A program made the position numbers and the translations under genes. Positions 1-9,900 of a DNA stretch of 64,000 nt are shown here, in pieces. Source of the DNA: Cantharellus purpuraceus (lineage: Eukaryota > Basidiomycota > Agaricomycetes > Cantharellales > Hydnaceae); assembly GCA_025174535.1 (NCBI GenBank), contig JALBUN010000015.1, positions 308,501 through 372,500 of the forward strand, read 5' to 3'. The stretch's first letter is position 1. Each line of letters starts with the position of its first letter. The notes beneath the pieces were generated by a model. It saw only the letters and a program-made list of their open reading frames with translations, had not been told where the DNA came from and did no database searches.

Positions 1-697
1 GGACTGACCAAAGCTTCCTCCCCCCTCCCACGATATCTTGCACAGTCTTGTAGTTACACACCTTACCTGGGACAGACCCATCTGCCAAGTGCATGCAACC
101 AAAGTAATCTTTTGATGATCCGTGCCTCCCTTCGTCGCACCTGAGCGCAGGTCTTACATAACTGCAAATTGGTTGCAAAACTTGGGTCGCACCGATTTGC
201 AGCCGGGTCGGCAGGCGGCAATGGTTATGTAACGAGTGCGTGCTTCGTACTGTGTGTGGATCGGCAGTCACTAGATGCGGGTCCATCCCAATTGCCTCTG
301 TGAAAACGCCCATCGTACCACGGTGACTGCCACCGAGGTGTTTTGCTCGTATATCCAGGCTCTAGTATGTCTGCTGGCACGAGGCGATGTCAACGTAGAC
401 CAACAGAATAGTTTGCTGTGCAATTTAAACCAATTTCCATTATATTACTACTTACCCTCCGGTTGGAGCTATTTCTTTCCCAACAGACATTAGCCAGTTG
501 TTTGGTCATCGCCTCGCAGACACACGTTCTTCTGGCGTCCAACTCAGTACTGCAGAAGGATTGCCAACGTTTGAGTGGCGAATCATGATGAGGATCGACT
601 GAATGTCAACTCATACCTAATCTATTTTGAAGTACGAGGGGATTTTCTCTGGTGTCAAAACTATTCTATGCCTCTAGCTCCACTATATTGACGGCCG
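1..697. other. No recognisable gene
   Basis: I see no domain, splice-connected reading frame or repeat that I recognise here. The longest open frame (275-493, + strand, 72 codons) has no similarity I know and no conserved copy elsewhere in the window. The stretch ends where the left arm of the large inverted repeat begins. Confidence 0.4.
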
Positions 698-2805
698 TGC
701 TCTGGAACCTGGCGGAAGTAGGCGATGTCACAATTTTCCTCTGATGATTGCGAGATTGAATTGACCTGTGTTCTATAAATGGACAGGCGCTCCTTAGGGA
801 GTCAGTCATCTTTGCCCCACCTTCAGATATCAAACTTTGTCAATCAAACCGCTGACTTTGTACTCTCATTATTTATACAAGGTCACGAGAGTCGGCTCTA
901 CCATTCTCCAAGTCCTCTCCAAAATGTCCGAAGCCCATCTCTCACTTTCTCAACTCATGCGAGGCACGCAAATTGCCAACTTCAATGCAGGTATTCCAAC
1001 CCATGTTATTCCCGCCATGGCAGAGAGCTGAACCGTGGAACAAGTGGCCGCGACAGCCTTGCTTGCATATGACGTCGTCATCACTGCCAACCAGGAACTC
1101 ACGCACATTTGGCGGTGAGTTTAAAGGTCTGGGGTTATGATGAATTCTGAAAGGACTCTAGATCACGTTGGTCTTTGGTCAAGGCTCTATATATTCTAGC
1201 TAGATACCCTCCTTTGATATACCTCCTCCTGAACACACTCAGTATGTTTTTTTTCCAGGAGCTCAGCAGTCTATGAGAGGCTGAAGTGATGCAATCTTAT
1301 GCAGTTATTACCAGTCCATTTTTGACCCAACCAGTAAGACATTTCCATTCACCTCGATGGGATACTGACGGTCACTAGTTGTATGATCCCATGCTACATT
1401 ACAAGGTATACCACTCTGACTGTCTCGTAGTTGTAACAAGTATGTCCCCTTTGAGGTCTGGTGAGAGATATAGCATTGTGGTCGCTCACCAAGATATGCT
1501 CTGACCACCGATTTCAAGGGCTGCATGGTCGTTTCTGCCGGTGAAGGATGCCCTCATTGTAATTCGTATTCATGCATTATATGAACGTCGTAAAAAGAGT
1601 ACGCTGCGACCGTCCCTTCCTAAATGTGCACGCTAATCTGGCGATACAGTGGGGGTGTTTCTATTCCTTTTTTGGCTAGGTAATATCTGCCCATCATCAT
1701 TATGTTCCAGTGACTCACATTCCGAGTCGTAAATCAGCCGCGACGACTGTGAGCACGCCTTATCGCCCTGTCCACCATCTCACACACGGAACAGTGTCGA
1801 ATCGCATTGACTGCATTGGCACTCAAAGGTTTCACAGCTTCACCCAATTTCCTACCTGGCATCATCACGGGCTGTCTGTCACTACGTAGTCCCATCCGTC
1901 AACTAGCCCTCAGTATCTGGTGTGTCGTTCTGCACATCTGAGAAGCGTTTATTCATGATTCTATAGGGGAGTCCCGTCAGGCTTTCAGGGTACGTCGGTG
2001 AACTTAAGACAGCCGTGTCTCCCTTTCCAAAGAACCTGTGCTAATTGCGCTGAGTATAGTCGTCTGTGTGATCATCACTCTCTACAAACTAGTTGAATTT
2101 GTCCGGGAATTTGGTGTTTGTCCAACACCGATGCTTAGCATGTTTTTCCGGTGAGGTCTCTTCCGAGCATGTGCATCTATAGCTGACACTAACTCGAAAT
2201 CAGAGACGGAGCCCTCTATTTTCTGATGTCAGTGACTACCCATTATAAACGAAAGCTTGATGTAGCTAAAGACTGAAGCAGACATTTAAGTTGGTACACT
2301 GTTTCCTTCAGCCATTCGATTTTCTGAACAGAAGAGAAGGTGTGGGTTTACTGAACATAATTTTGAGCTTGGAGCATCCATTTCTGGACCTCGAAGAGGC
2401 CGGCTTGATGTAAGTCTTGTTCAAATCCTCAACTTTTCTAAAGTCAATAATATGGCAGGTGGGCGGTGTCCATTGGTTCCATCGCAGTGCGTAAAGTCTT
2501 AATGGAGAGTAAGATAGTGCTGATCCTTTTTTTTTGTTCCAGGCCTGTCGGATGGTATTGAACCTAAGGGATTTGGCTTCACCTTCGATGATGACATCTA
2601 TGCATGACACTTGGGTCAATATGCATGTCATACATGAACGAAGAAGGCGGACTGGGACTATGGATTCTGTGATGATTTGATGTGTTATACAGTGGATATT
2701 ACACGGGTCCATAATATTGTATGCACGACGGCGTTCAACACGTTCAAAAGGAAAAAAAAATTCAAAGGTCGTTACAAATTGTCGAATACACATTCTGTGG
2801 TGCCA
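698..2805 (+). repeat. Left arm of large imperfect inverted repeat
   Basis: This arm is matched in reverse complement by 6180-8262. The outer ends align around CTCTGGAACCTGG (about 698) and CCAGGTTCCAGAG (about 8250). The inner ends align around the motif AATTGTCGAA (about 2780 and 6185). The arms carry the same DUF6533-type gene in opposite orientations and differ by many substitutions and small indels, so the duplication is old. The loop between them (about 2806-6180) is largely transposon-derived. Confidence 0.75.
924..2253 (+). pseudogene. DUF6533-type membrane protein gene, decayed copy 1
   Basis: Several exons of a multi-pass membrane protein can be traced. Exon 1 is 924-990, starting MSEAHLSLSQL. 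A 54-bp intron (991-1044, branch-like GCTGAAC) removes an apparent stop. Exon 2 is 1045-1114, reading VAATALLAYDVVITANQELT, the first helix of DUF6533. Exon 3 is about 1162-1241 (SRWSLVKALYILARYPPLIY). Further pieces are DALIVIRIHALYERRKKS near 1550, VVCVIITLYKLVEFVREFG near 2060, and DGALYFLMSVTTHYKR ending near 2253. The order and spacing fit the basidiomycete DUF6533 family, whose members are predicted to span the membrane several times and have no assigned function. Stops lie between the middle exons and no C-terminal end is visible, so I call it a pseudogene. Confidence 0.6.
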
Positions 2806-2934
2806 TGAAACCGTTACTTCAAGTTTTTTTTTCTCTTGCCATGACAAACTCACAGTCTGCGTATGTTTGTGAGCAGGCTTACAATCTCGCGTAGTTACCA
2901 ATCCGTTTTTGACCAACCAATGGGTCATTTCCAT
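2308..2934 (-). CDS. Unrecognised open frame inside the inverted-repeat arm
   Basis: A 208-codon minus-strand frame overlaps the inner part of the left arm. I do not recognise the protein; it contains EAKSLRFNTIRQAWNKK and is moderately basic. The matching segment of the right arm (about 6200-6660, + strand) keeps the EAKSLRFNTIRQAWNK stretch but is broken by stops and indels. Partial conservation between the arms could reflect a former gene or only shared ancestry of the duplication. Confidence 0.25.
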   Translation of the reverse strand: MEMTHWLVKNGLVTTRDCKPAHKHTQTVSLSWQEKKKLEVTVSWHHRMCIRQFVTTFEFFFPFERVERRRAYNIMDPCNIHCITHQIITESIVPVRLLRSCMTCILTQVSCIDVIIEGEAKSLRFNTIRQAWNKKKGSALSYSPLRLYALRWNQWTPPTCHIIDFRKVEDLNKTYIKPASSRSRNGCSKLKIMFSKPTPSLLFRKSNG

Positions 2935-3072
2935 TTGTGACGGTTGATTGAATATTGATGGCCGTTTACGGTTGGACCTGGGGTTTTAAGCCAAAGAGCT
3001 AGAAAATCCGGAACACTCACAGTGGCTACATCAGGAAAAAGGGTCCTGGCATCATACAATAGGGTCACCCTC

Positions 3073-4846
3073 TGTTTTGGAACCCGCAAAATTATGGTGT
3101 TAGGGAAAACTCTAAATCACCACAATTCTGTGAATGAACAGCTGAGAAGAATATCAAATCCTACTGCAGCACAACTCCAGAAATGATTTAATGTTTGTAC
3201 TTTGGTTACAATCCGTTGTATTGTCAATGCAGACAATACACAGGAAGGTAATACATTTCTTAGCAGTAGGGAATGAATAAGGCTTCCAGAGTCTAGAGTT
3301 CACAGATGCTTAGGGGTCCAGATATTCCAAAAAAAGGGGAATGCACTTAGAGGCTAAAGGAAGTAGGTGGATGAATACAACTGTCCAACCAGTGACACTC
3401 TGGAGTACATAACAGCAATGTGTGAAGTAGTCTAGCAACTGCTTCACACAAGTTCAAGATCCTAATGCTCTGCAAAGGCAGTACACACTAGTTACTTAAA
3501 CAAGAGCACTAATGGCAGGACTATTGTGTTACACACTAGGTCCGATTGGGGGTCGGAGATTGGGTTGGAGGTTGGGTCAGAGTTGGAGCATGTCGTGGGG
3601 GTTGGAATGGACTTGGCTTCAGCTTATGTGCTGCGCCCTCACTAATACCGGTGTCCAAGATTTCAGAGACGGAGTACGACTTAGAGAGTTAGGATCAGAC
3701 TTAGGAACTAGGTGTGATTTGATATTCAAACTGGGGAATGAAGTCCCCAGTTGGGCAACTTAAATACATATTTTGAAATCTAATAATAATTACTCCGGTG
3801 ATGGGTCTCCAAGGCTGATGGCCTTACATGAGTATGTCTGAGTCCAATGGGGACGGATGTCCGGGTTCCTATGGTGATGCTGATGCATCAATCGGAACCG
3901 GAGACGGATGGGCGGAATCAGCAGTGACAATCGGACAGGTAGATGGAGATGGCGGTTTCCAAATGGAGTATAGATCTCATATGTGCGGGGATCTGAGTGG
4001 ATTGGATGGGGATCTGGACATTAATGAATATAGTCATAACATATTGACAGACAATCTCACCCTGTAGATTTGTAGTCATGCGAGGTAGATACTACACTCA
4101 CGCCCAAAGCAGGAATATCACTACTTCAAGTGCAATCAAATACAGTTACAACTGTAAGCGACCCTTGAACTGGACAATCAACAGTTACTGAGATATAGAG
4201 GATGACACTGTATGTCACTCTAGTTACACTGGTGTGCAAATGATGGGGTAGAATTGGTTATTTATTCAGAGGAAAAACAGTCTCCTTATATACTGTATCT
4301 ACAGGAGCTGACTAATCCTTCTACCTATTAATAGTTATGAGTCATGGCAGGAGTCATAGCATGAGTCACTATTACTCAAATAACTCAGGCAATACCCCAT
4401 TTCCTAGGCTGATCAGCACAGCTATGGGTAGGCACAGCTTCAATTGAAAGCTCTGCCAAAAATGGAGTCAGGAGGAGCTGTGGTTGCCAAGATATTGAGC
4501 ATTTACTGGCAGTGGTGATCAGATTGGGTCAGAGATTGAAATGAATCATGTGATTGAAAATGAGTCAGTAGATCAGGTGACTCTGCTGACTTTGAAGCCA
4601 CTGACATCTGTGAAGTTTTGTGGGTCCATGTGGGTCCAAAACTTTGCCCAGCAGGACAATAAATTTGTGAACCCATTTCTGCATGGAAATTTCCTGAAAA
4701 AAATATGGAAAAATAGAGAATATTTGAATGACCCTAAATCAAGAGAAAGCAGCATGTATATGCTGATATTTTAAGGCCATAAAGTGAAAATATACAATTT
4801 TGGGACCATAAACAAGATCTTTTCAGGGAAAACCAGTTCCCATACA
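3073..4846 (+). repeat. LTR of retrotransposon family A, copy 1
   Basis: The sequence begins TGTTTTGGAACC and ends GGAAAACCAGTTCCCATACA, giving LTR-type TG..CA ends with imperfect inverted termini. It matches 25531-26985 along its length except for a deletion of about 200 bp and a nested 515-bp solo LTR at 3527-4041. The five bases before it (CCCTC) and after it (GTACC) do not match, so it is not a simple solo LTR with an intact target duplication. Its right end cuts directly into the tyrosine recombinase fragment. Confidence 0.75.
3527..4041 (-). repeat. Solo LTR of family B nested in LTR A
   Basis: On the minus strand it starts TGTTATGACTATATTC and ends CTAGTGTGTAACA. It is flanked by a perfect 5-bp target duplication TATTG (3522-3526 and 4042-4046). 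Two other copies of LTR A show the unfilled site: 13251-13270 reads actattgacag and 25979-25989 reads actatcgacag. The same LTR, in the opposite orientation, is the split 3' LTR of the chromovirus at 24336-27706, so this is a solo LTR from the same family. Confidence 0.9.
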
Positions 4847-5670
4847 GTACCACTAAACCTTTGCTGGCCAGCATATGAGTTTGTCCTATGGGCCTTTGCA
4901 GCATCCTTCACCTTGAAGTTAGCAGGAAGCTCAGTGAGGGGATATATCTCTGGGCTCAAGGCCTGGCATGCTATCAACAATGTCACTTGGCATGGGAGCC
5001 CACATCTATCATACATTTTGAGTGGTGTAGCAGCCCTAGTGCCTCACATCACCAAGCAACCAATCAGGCCACAGATTATGAGAAAAATGCTCACCTTACT
5101 TGCACAACAACTCATACTAAACTTGCCTTTTGATGCAGCAGTATTTGCAGCAGCTTGCACAGCCTTCTGGGGACAGTGTAGACTCAGCGAGCTCATACCC
5201 CCCTCCTCTAAATATTTTCTGCCAACAAACACCCTATTGTTTCATCTATCAGTCTCAAGAATCCCTTGCATTAATATTACCTTGGATAAAGGTTACAAAA
5301 AAAACAGAGGAGACACGGTTATTCTCACAGACCAACTACCACCATTAGACCCAGTCACTGCCATATCAGTATCAATAAAACACCAGTGGATCTACATCTA
5401 TTCGCCTACTCCCATAAAGGATCTAATCACTCCCTCACCAGAGGAGCTTTCTTAAAGCGCTGTAATCAAATTTGGTCAGGTGCCGGATATCCAAGAACGA
5501 CTGGTTATTCCTTTAGGATAGGGGGGACCATGGAACTCCTTATGGCTGGTGTGCACCCAGACGTAGCAAGGGCCATGGGTCGGTGGTCGTCAGATGCTTT
5601 TTTAGCGTATTGGAGAACACTTAAGGAAATTGTTCCACTACATGCTAGTAAACTACCATTAAGAAAATAA
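4784..5670 (+). pseudogene. Tyrosine recombinase fragment (DIRS/Crypton-like), truncated and frameshifted
   Basis: Two overlapping frames (4784-5455 and 5386-5670) give the core of a fungal tyrosine recombinase. The C-terminal part reads FRIGGTMELLMAGVHPDVAR followed by AMGRWSSDAFLAYWR, with the FRIGG arginine and the FxxYW tyrosine nucleophile in place. In the HxxR box the histidine position is tyrosine (YSFR). The N-terminus is cut by the end of LTR A at 4846, and a frameshift near 5440 separates the halves. Such enzymes integrate and excise DNA in DIRS, Ngaro and Crypton elements. The parent element cannot be identified because its ends are missing. Confidence 0.7.
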
Positions 5671-5808
5671 TCCAATCCTATCTACCCTCCCGAACTGCTG
5701 GGTGGACGCCTCTCGAGACGTCTGGTCGGGTTTTCGGGTTAGCCCCCTCGTCGTGCCGTCACACCCAGCCTATCTGCTCACCCAAAACTCAGAATAGTCG
5801 AAGGAATA

Positions 5809-6178
5809 ATGAACAAACTCTGTTCCCCAAGCTCGATGCGAGATTCAAAGATGTTGCTTAAGATTCATTCTTTACAACAATACGAGTCAAAGGTGGAGGC
5901 AAAGGCGGGGCGAGTGTGGGCGGATAGTACGGGTGCAAGGGCACAACCGCCGAGGATGAGCTTGAGTGAAGGGTTTGGACTTGGAGACTCAACCAACGTT
6001 TGGCCGAGTTGTGTCCCGATATGCATATGAAACAACGGGTCTATCCGTAGACCAACAATAGACCAGCAGTCTCCGCACTAGCACTGGTACTTGTAGCACC
6101 ACCGATTCAAACGGAGAGGTAGACCTTGCCGATGCTGCGCTGCATGCCGCGCGGATCAGACAAAAAAAAGACACAGAG
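5809..6178 (+). pseudogene. MAD1 5'-region fragment
   Basis: The segment joins two pieces similar to the MAD1 locus. Positions 5880-6050 resemble the sequence upstream of MAD1 at 31550-31800. Positions 6050-6175 resemble MAD1 exon 1 around 32884-33010, including the frame that reads DAALHAARIRQK against DAAPHTESAARIRQK. The roughly 1.1 kb between these two pieces at the MAD1 locus, including the start codon, is absent here. The copy has no start and could not make MAD1. It adjoins the right arm of the inverted repeat. Confidence 0.65.
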
Positions 6179-6179
6179 T

Positions 6180-8262
6180 AGTATTCGACAATTCGTGACG
6201 ACCTTTGAACCCCTTTCCCCCTGAACGTGTTGAACGCTGTCGTGTATACAATATTATGGATCCATGCATTATAGCTCTTATGTAATCATCACAGAGCCCA
6301 TGCCAGTCCGCCTTCTTCGTGCATGGATGACTTCCATGTTGATACCAGTGTTATCGATAGAGGCTACCATCACAGTCAGAGACGAAGGCGAAGCCAAATC
6401 CCTCAGGTTCAATACCATCCGACAGGCCTGGAATAAAAACCAGAATCAGCATCATTTTATGCTGCGTTAAGGGTTTTACGCACTGCGATAGAGGCAATGG
6501 ACACCCCCCACCTGCCAGATTATTGATATTAGAGGAGTTTACCATTTAAACAAGACCTACATCAAGCTGGCCTCTTCAAGGTCCAAAAGCGAATCTTTCA
6601 AATGTAAAATTATGTTCAGTGAACCCAAACCTTCTCTCCTGTTTAGCGAATAGAATAGTTGAAGGAAACAGTATACCAACTCAATATTCTGATTCAGTCT
6701 TTAGCAACGTCAAGCTTCCGTTTATAGCGTGTAGTCACTGACATCAGAAAATAGATGACTCCGTCTCTGACTTCGAGTTAGTGTCAACTACACATGCATT
6801 TGATCGGACAAATCCTCACCGGAAAAACATGCGAACCATTGGTGTTAAGCAGACACCAAATTCTCGGACAAATCCAACTAGTCTGTAAAGTGTGATGATG
6901 ACGCAGATGACTATACTCAATGCAATTAGCACAGGCTTTTTGAAAGGGGGACACAGCCATGACCCATGACCTAAGGCTCACAAACGTACCCTGATAGCCT
7001 GACGCGACTCCCCTATGGAATCGTGAATAGATGCTTCTCAGATGTGCAGAATGACAAACCAGATACTGTAGATTAATCCACTGGTGGGACTGCCTTCTGA
7101 TAGACAGCCTGTGAAGATGCCTGAATTGGGTGAAGCTGTGAAACCTTTAAGTACAAATGTGTTCAATGCAATTGTACACTGTTCCCTGTGTGAGATGGTA
7201 GGCAGAGCAATAAGGCGTACTCACAGCCGTCGTGGCTGATCGACAACTTGGAATGTGAGTTACTGGAACAGGATAATGATAGGTAAAATTTTACCTAGCC
7301 AAAAAAGGAATAAAAACACCCTCACTGTATCACCAGATTAGTGTGTACATTGAAGAAGGGACAGTCGCTGCGTACTCTTATTACGACGTTCGTATATTGC
7401 ATGAATACGAATTGCAATGAGGGCATCTACCACTGGCACAAGCGACCATCTCGTCCTTGCAATTAGTGGTCAGAGCATATCTTGGTGAGCGACTATAATG
7501 CTATATCTCTCACCAGGACGCAACGAGGATATACTTGCTACAACTACGGGACACTCAGAGTGGTATACCGTGTAATTTAGCATGGGATCATACAACTAGT
7601 GACCGTCAGTATCCCATCGAGGTGAATGAAAATGTCTTACTGGCTGAGTTAGAGATGGGCTGGTGGTAACTGCAGGAGATTGTGTCACTTTAGCCTCTCG
7701 TAGACTGTCGACCTCCTGGACGAAAACATACCGAATGCATTCAGGAAGAGGTATGTCAAAGGAGGGTATCTAGCTAGAATATATAAAACCTTGACCAAAG
7801 ACCAACGCGATCTAGAATCCCTTCAGAATCCATGATGGAGCTCCTGGACCTTTAAACTCACCGCCAAATGTGCGTGAGTTCTTGATTGGCAGTGATGACG
7901 ACTTCATATGTGAGCAAGGCTGTCGCGGCCACTTGTTCCACGGTTCAGCGCTCTGCTATGGCGGGAATAACATGGATTTGGAATACCTCCATTGTAGTTG
8001 GCAATTTGCATGCCTTGCACGAGTTGAGGAGAGATGAGCTTCGAGAGATGAGCTTCAGACATTTTTGAGAGGGCTGGGAGGATGGTAAGAACAGGCTCTT
8101 GTCAAATAACGGGATATGTTCGTGGCTTGGTTGACAAGAATTAATATCTGGAGACAAAGATGGCTCCCTGGTGAGGAGCAGTGCCTGTCCATTTATAGAA
8201 TACAGGTCAATTGAATCTCGGAATCTGTGGCATCGCCCACATCCACCAGGTTCCAGAGTATA
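6180..8262 (-). repeat. Right arm of large imperfect inverted repeat
   Basis: This is the reverse complement of about 698-2805, with the same gene order in mirror image. The arms are clearly alignable but diverged, with indels. A run of about 26 A residues lies just outside the arm at about 8305-8331. Confidence 0.75.
6717..8062 (-). pseudogene. DUF6533-type membrane protein gene, decayed copy 2
   Basis: The mirror copy of the gene at 924-2253. On the minus strand it starts MSEAHLSKLISPQLVQGMQ (start codon 8062-8060), keeps the same first intron and continues VAATALLTYEVVITANQELT. Next come SRWSLVKVLYILARYPPLTY (near 7810-7740), LVGFVREFGVCLTPMVRMFF (near 6890-6825) and DGVIYFLMSVTTRYKR ending near 6717. 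Splice-site positions are shared with copy 1, so the duplication copied genomic DNA rather than mRNA. Middle exons are degraded. Confidence 0.6.
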
Positions 8263-8304
8263 GAGAAAGGGTTGTATTCCATGTGTATAGATCATAGTAG
8301 GTAT

Positions 8305-8331
8305 AAAAAAAAAAAAAAAAAAAAAAAAAAT
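8305..8331 (+). repeat. Poly(A) run of about 26 bases
   Basis: An uninterrupted A tract preceded by TAGGTAT and followed by TTTGCATATT. It could be the tail of an old retroposed sequence or a simple homopolymer. I see no coding sequence immediately 5' of it that would support retroposition. The rest of 8263-8683 holds no recognisable gene. Confidence 0.6.
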
Positions 8332-8683
8332 TTGCATATTGGATGTGCGTTCCCAAGCAACATTACGGCGATCGATCGGTCTACCGCGTTGGCAGGCCGG
8401 GGTTGCTATGGACTCACTGCGATCCTCAACACTCCCCCTCAACCTCGCATATGCCAATTCGGGCGACTAGATGCTTCGGTTTTGATAAAGGCGTAATGAG
8501 AAGTCATTTTGTAGCGTATGTGTTGAATGTCAATGTGTTTGCTTCGCGCGTGAAATCCAATGCTGTGAGAAAAGTCAATGGCTATCAACATGCAGAGTTG
8601 TGGGTTCTGTGGGGGCCAAATATAATTCAGCGTACAAAGAACGAAGCCATGCAATCTTGCGTGAGGCGCTGTGGGAAGTGGAA

Positions 8684-8880
8684 CCACTGAAAACTCCCAG
8701 TATGAACTACTGAAATTCCAATGGATGAATCATTGCATCCAGTGGGAAAAACACTGAATTTTAGTGGTAAACTCACTGAGGCCATTTCAGTAGGAAAGTG
8801 TTCATGCCCATGAGTGTGTTTCAGGGGTGTCACCATGAGGATTCAGTATTTCAATGTTCACACTGTGATTTCCAGTGGTA
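8684..8880. mobile_element. Possible small MITE with CCACTG termini
   Basis: A stretch of about 195 bp starts CCACTGAAAACTCCC and ends GATTTCCAGTGG, so the ends are imperfect inverted repeats (CCACTGAAAA against CCACTGGAAATC). Internally it repeats short CACTGAAWTT-like motifs, typical of non-autonomous DNA elements. No clear target-site duplication is visible. Confidence 0.35.
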
Positions 8881-9900
8881 GAATCATGTAAACTCAAATG
8901 ACTATCACTGACATTACAATAATTTGGCACCATTACTCCCCAGATGCAGCCTCTGCTCCCACACCACCTTGTTGTTGAAAAAAATTTCGCCTTGCTGGGG
9001 GTGTGTCAAGAATAGATTTCGAATAGGGATAGAGGGAGTGATGGAAACTGAATGTATGCATAGTCGAATTGAATATATACTTGAGTAGTATCTTCCTAGG
9101 AAGTTTGATGAAATTTGGTGTGATCTTCATCTAGATATTGACAATTTGAGCAGGGATCAGGAGCAGATGACTCAAATGAGAGTAAATGCTTAATAGAAAA
9201 TCAACCAGTGGAGCCTAAGCTTCGCAAACTTGGATTCGAATATATGTTGCAATACTCTGGAAGAGTATGCAAAATATTGTAGAAATACATGTTCGTTCTG
9301 GAGTTATTCCAGAAACAAATAGTTCAGATACAAGACAACAAAAACAAGTGAGAGGAAATTCTCTAGTCCATTGCATATCTAGCTAGGCATGTTTTATACA
9401 GGATATGCATACTAATAACTCGTGATAAAAGTTCTGTGTCATGTGAATAAAGGGAAAGTGATTTATGATAAAAACAAAATGGGGGGGTGATGTCAAATAG
9501 GGAAAAATGATGAAATAAATCAAAAGAAAAATTAGGGTGAATGTTCAGATCATTGTGGAGCTTACAGGGGCTCCTCCTTTCCCCTCTCAGTCGTTTCCCC
9601 TCATCTCCTTATCCCCTCCTAAGCTCCTGAGCCTCCTATATGCTCCTATCCCTCCTATCCCCCTTGTTCCCCCTCTCCTTTTTCTCCCCAGAAGTCTGGT
9701 TTTCCAAATAACACTTGTTACATCCTGTAACACCAAGTCTGATCTCACAGATGATCACACAATAGATCATCTGTCAAACAAGAACCCTTCTTCAAGTGGT
9801 TCTTTGATTAGAGAAGAAAGGAGACAGTCATCCACTGTCTCCAACATTAAAGGAATGTGCTCAATACACAAGCACAAGTAGAAGTAGCAATACTTCTACT
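8881..9900. other. No recognisable gene; possible degraded 5' region of the next retroelement
   Basis: This stretch is rich in repetitive pyrimidine blocks (9570-9700) and lacks an exon I recognise. The frame at 9537-9881 is low-complexity (L, P, S). Its position just before a dead gypsy element makes a decayed 5' LTR or leader plausible, but I could not define LTR ends. Confidence 0.3.

Noticed and set aside
1308..1526. 72-codon minus-strand frame in the left inverted-repeat arm, with a counterpart near 7440-7670
   Set aside because: It is antisense to the DUF6533 gene, the counterpart has a stop, and no domain is visible; it is probably a shadow of the old gene.
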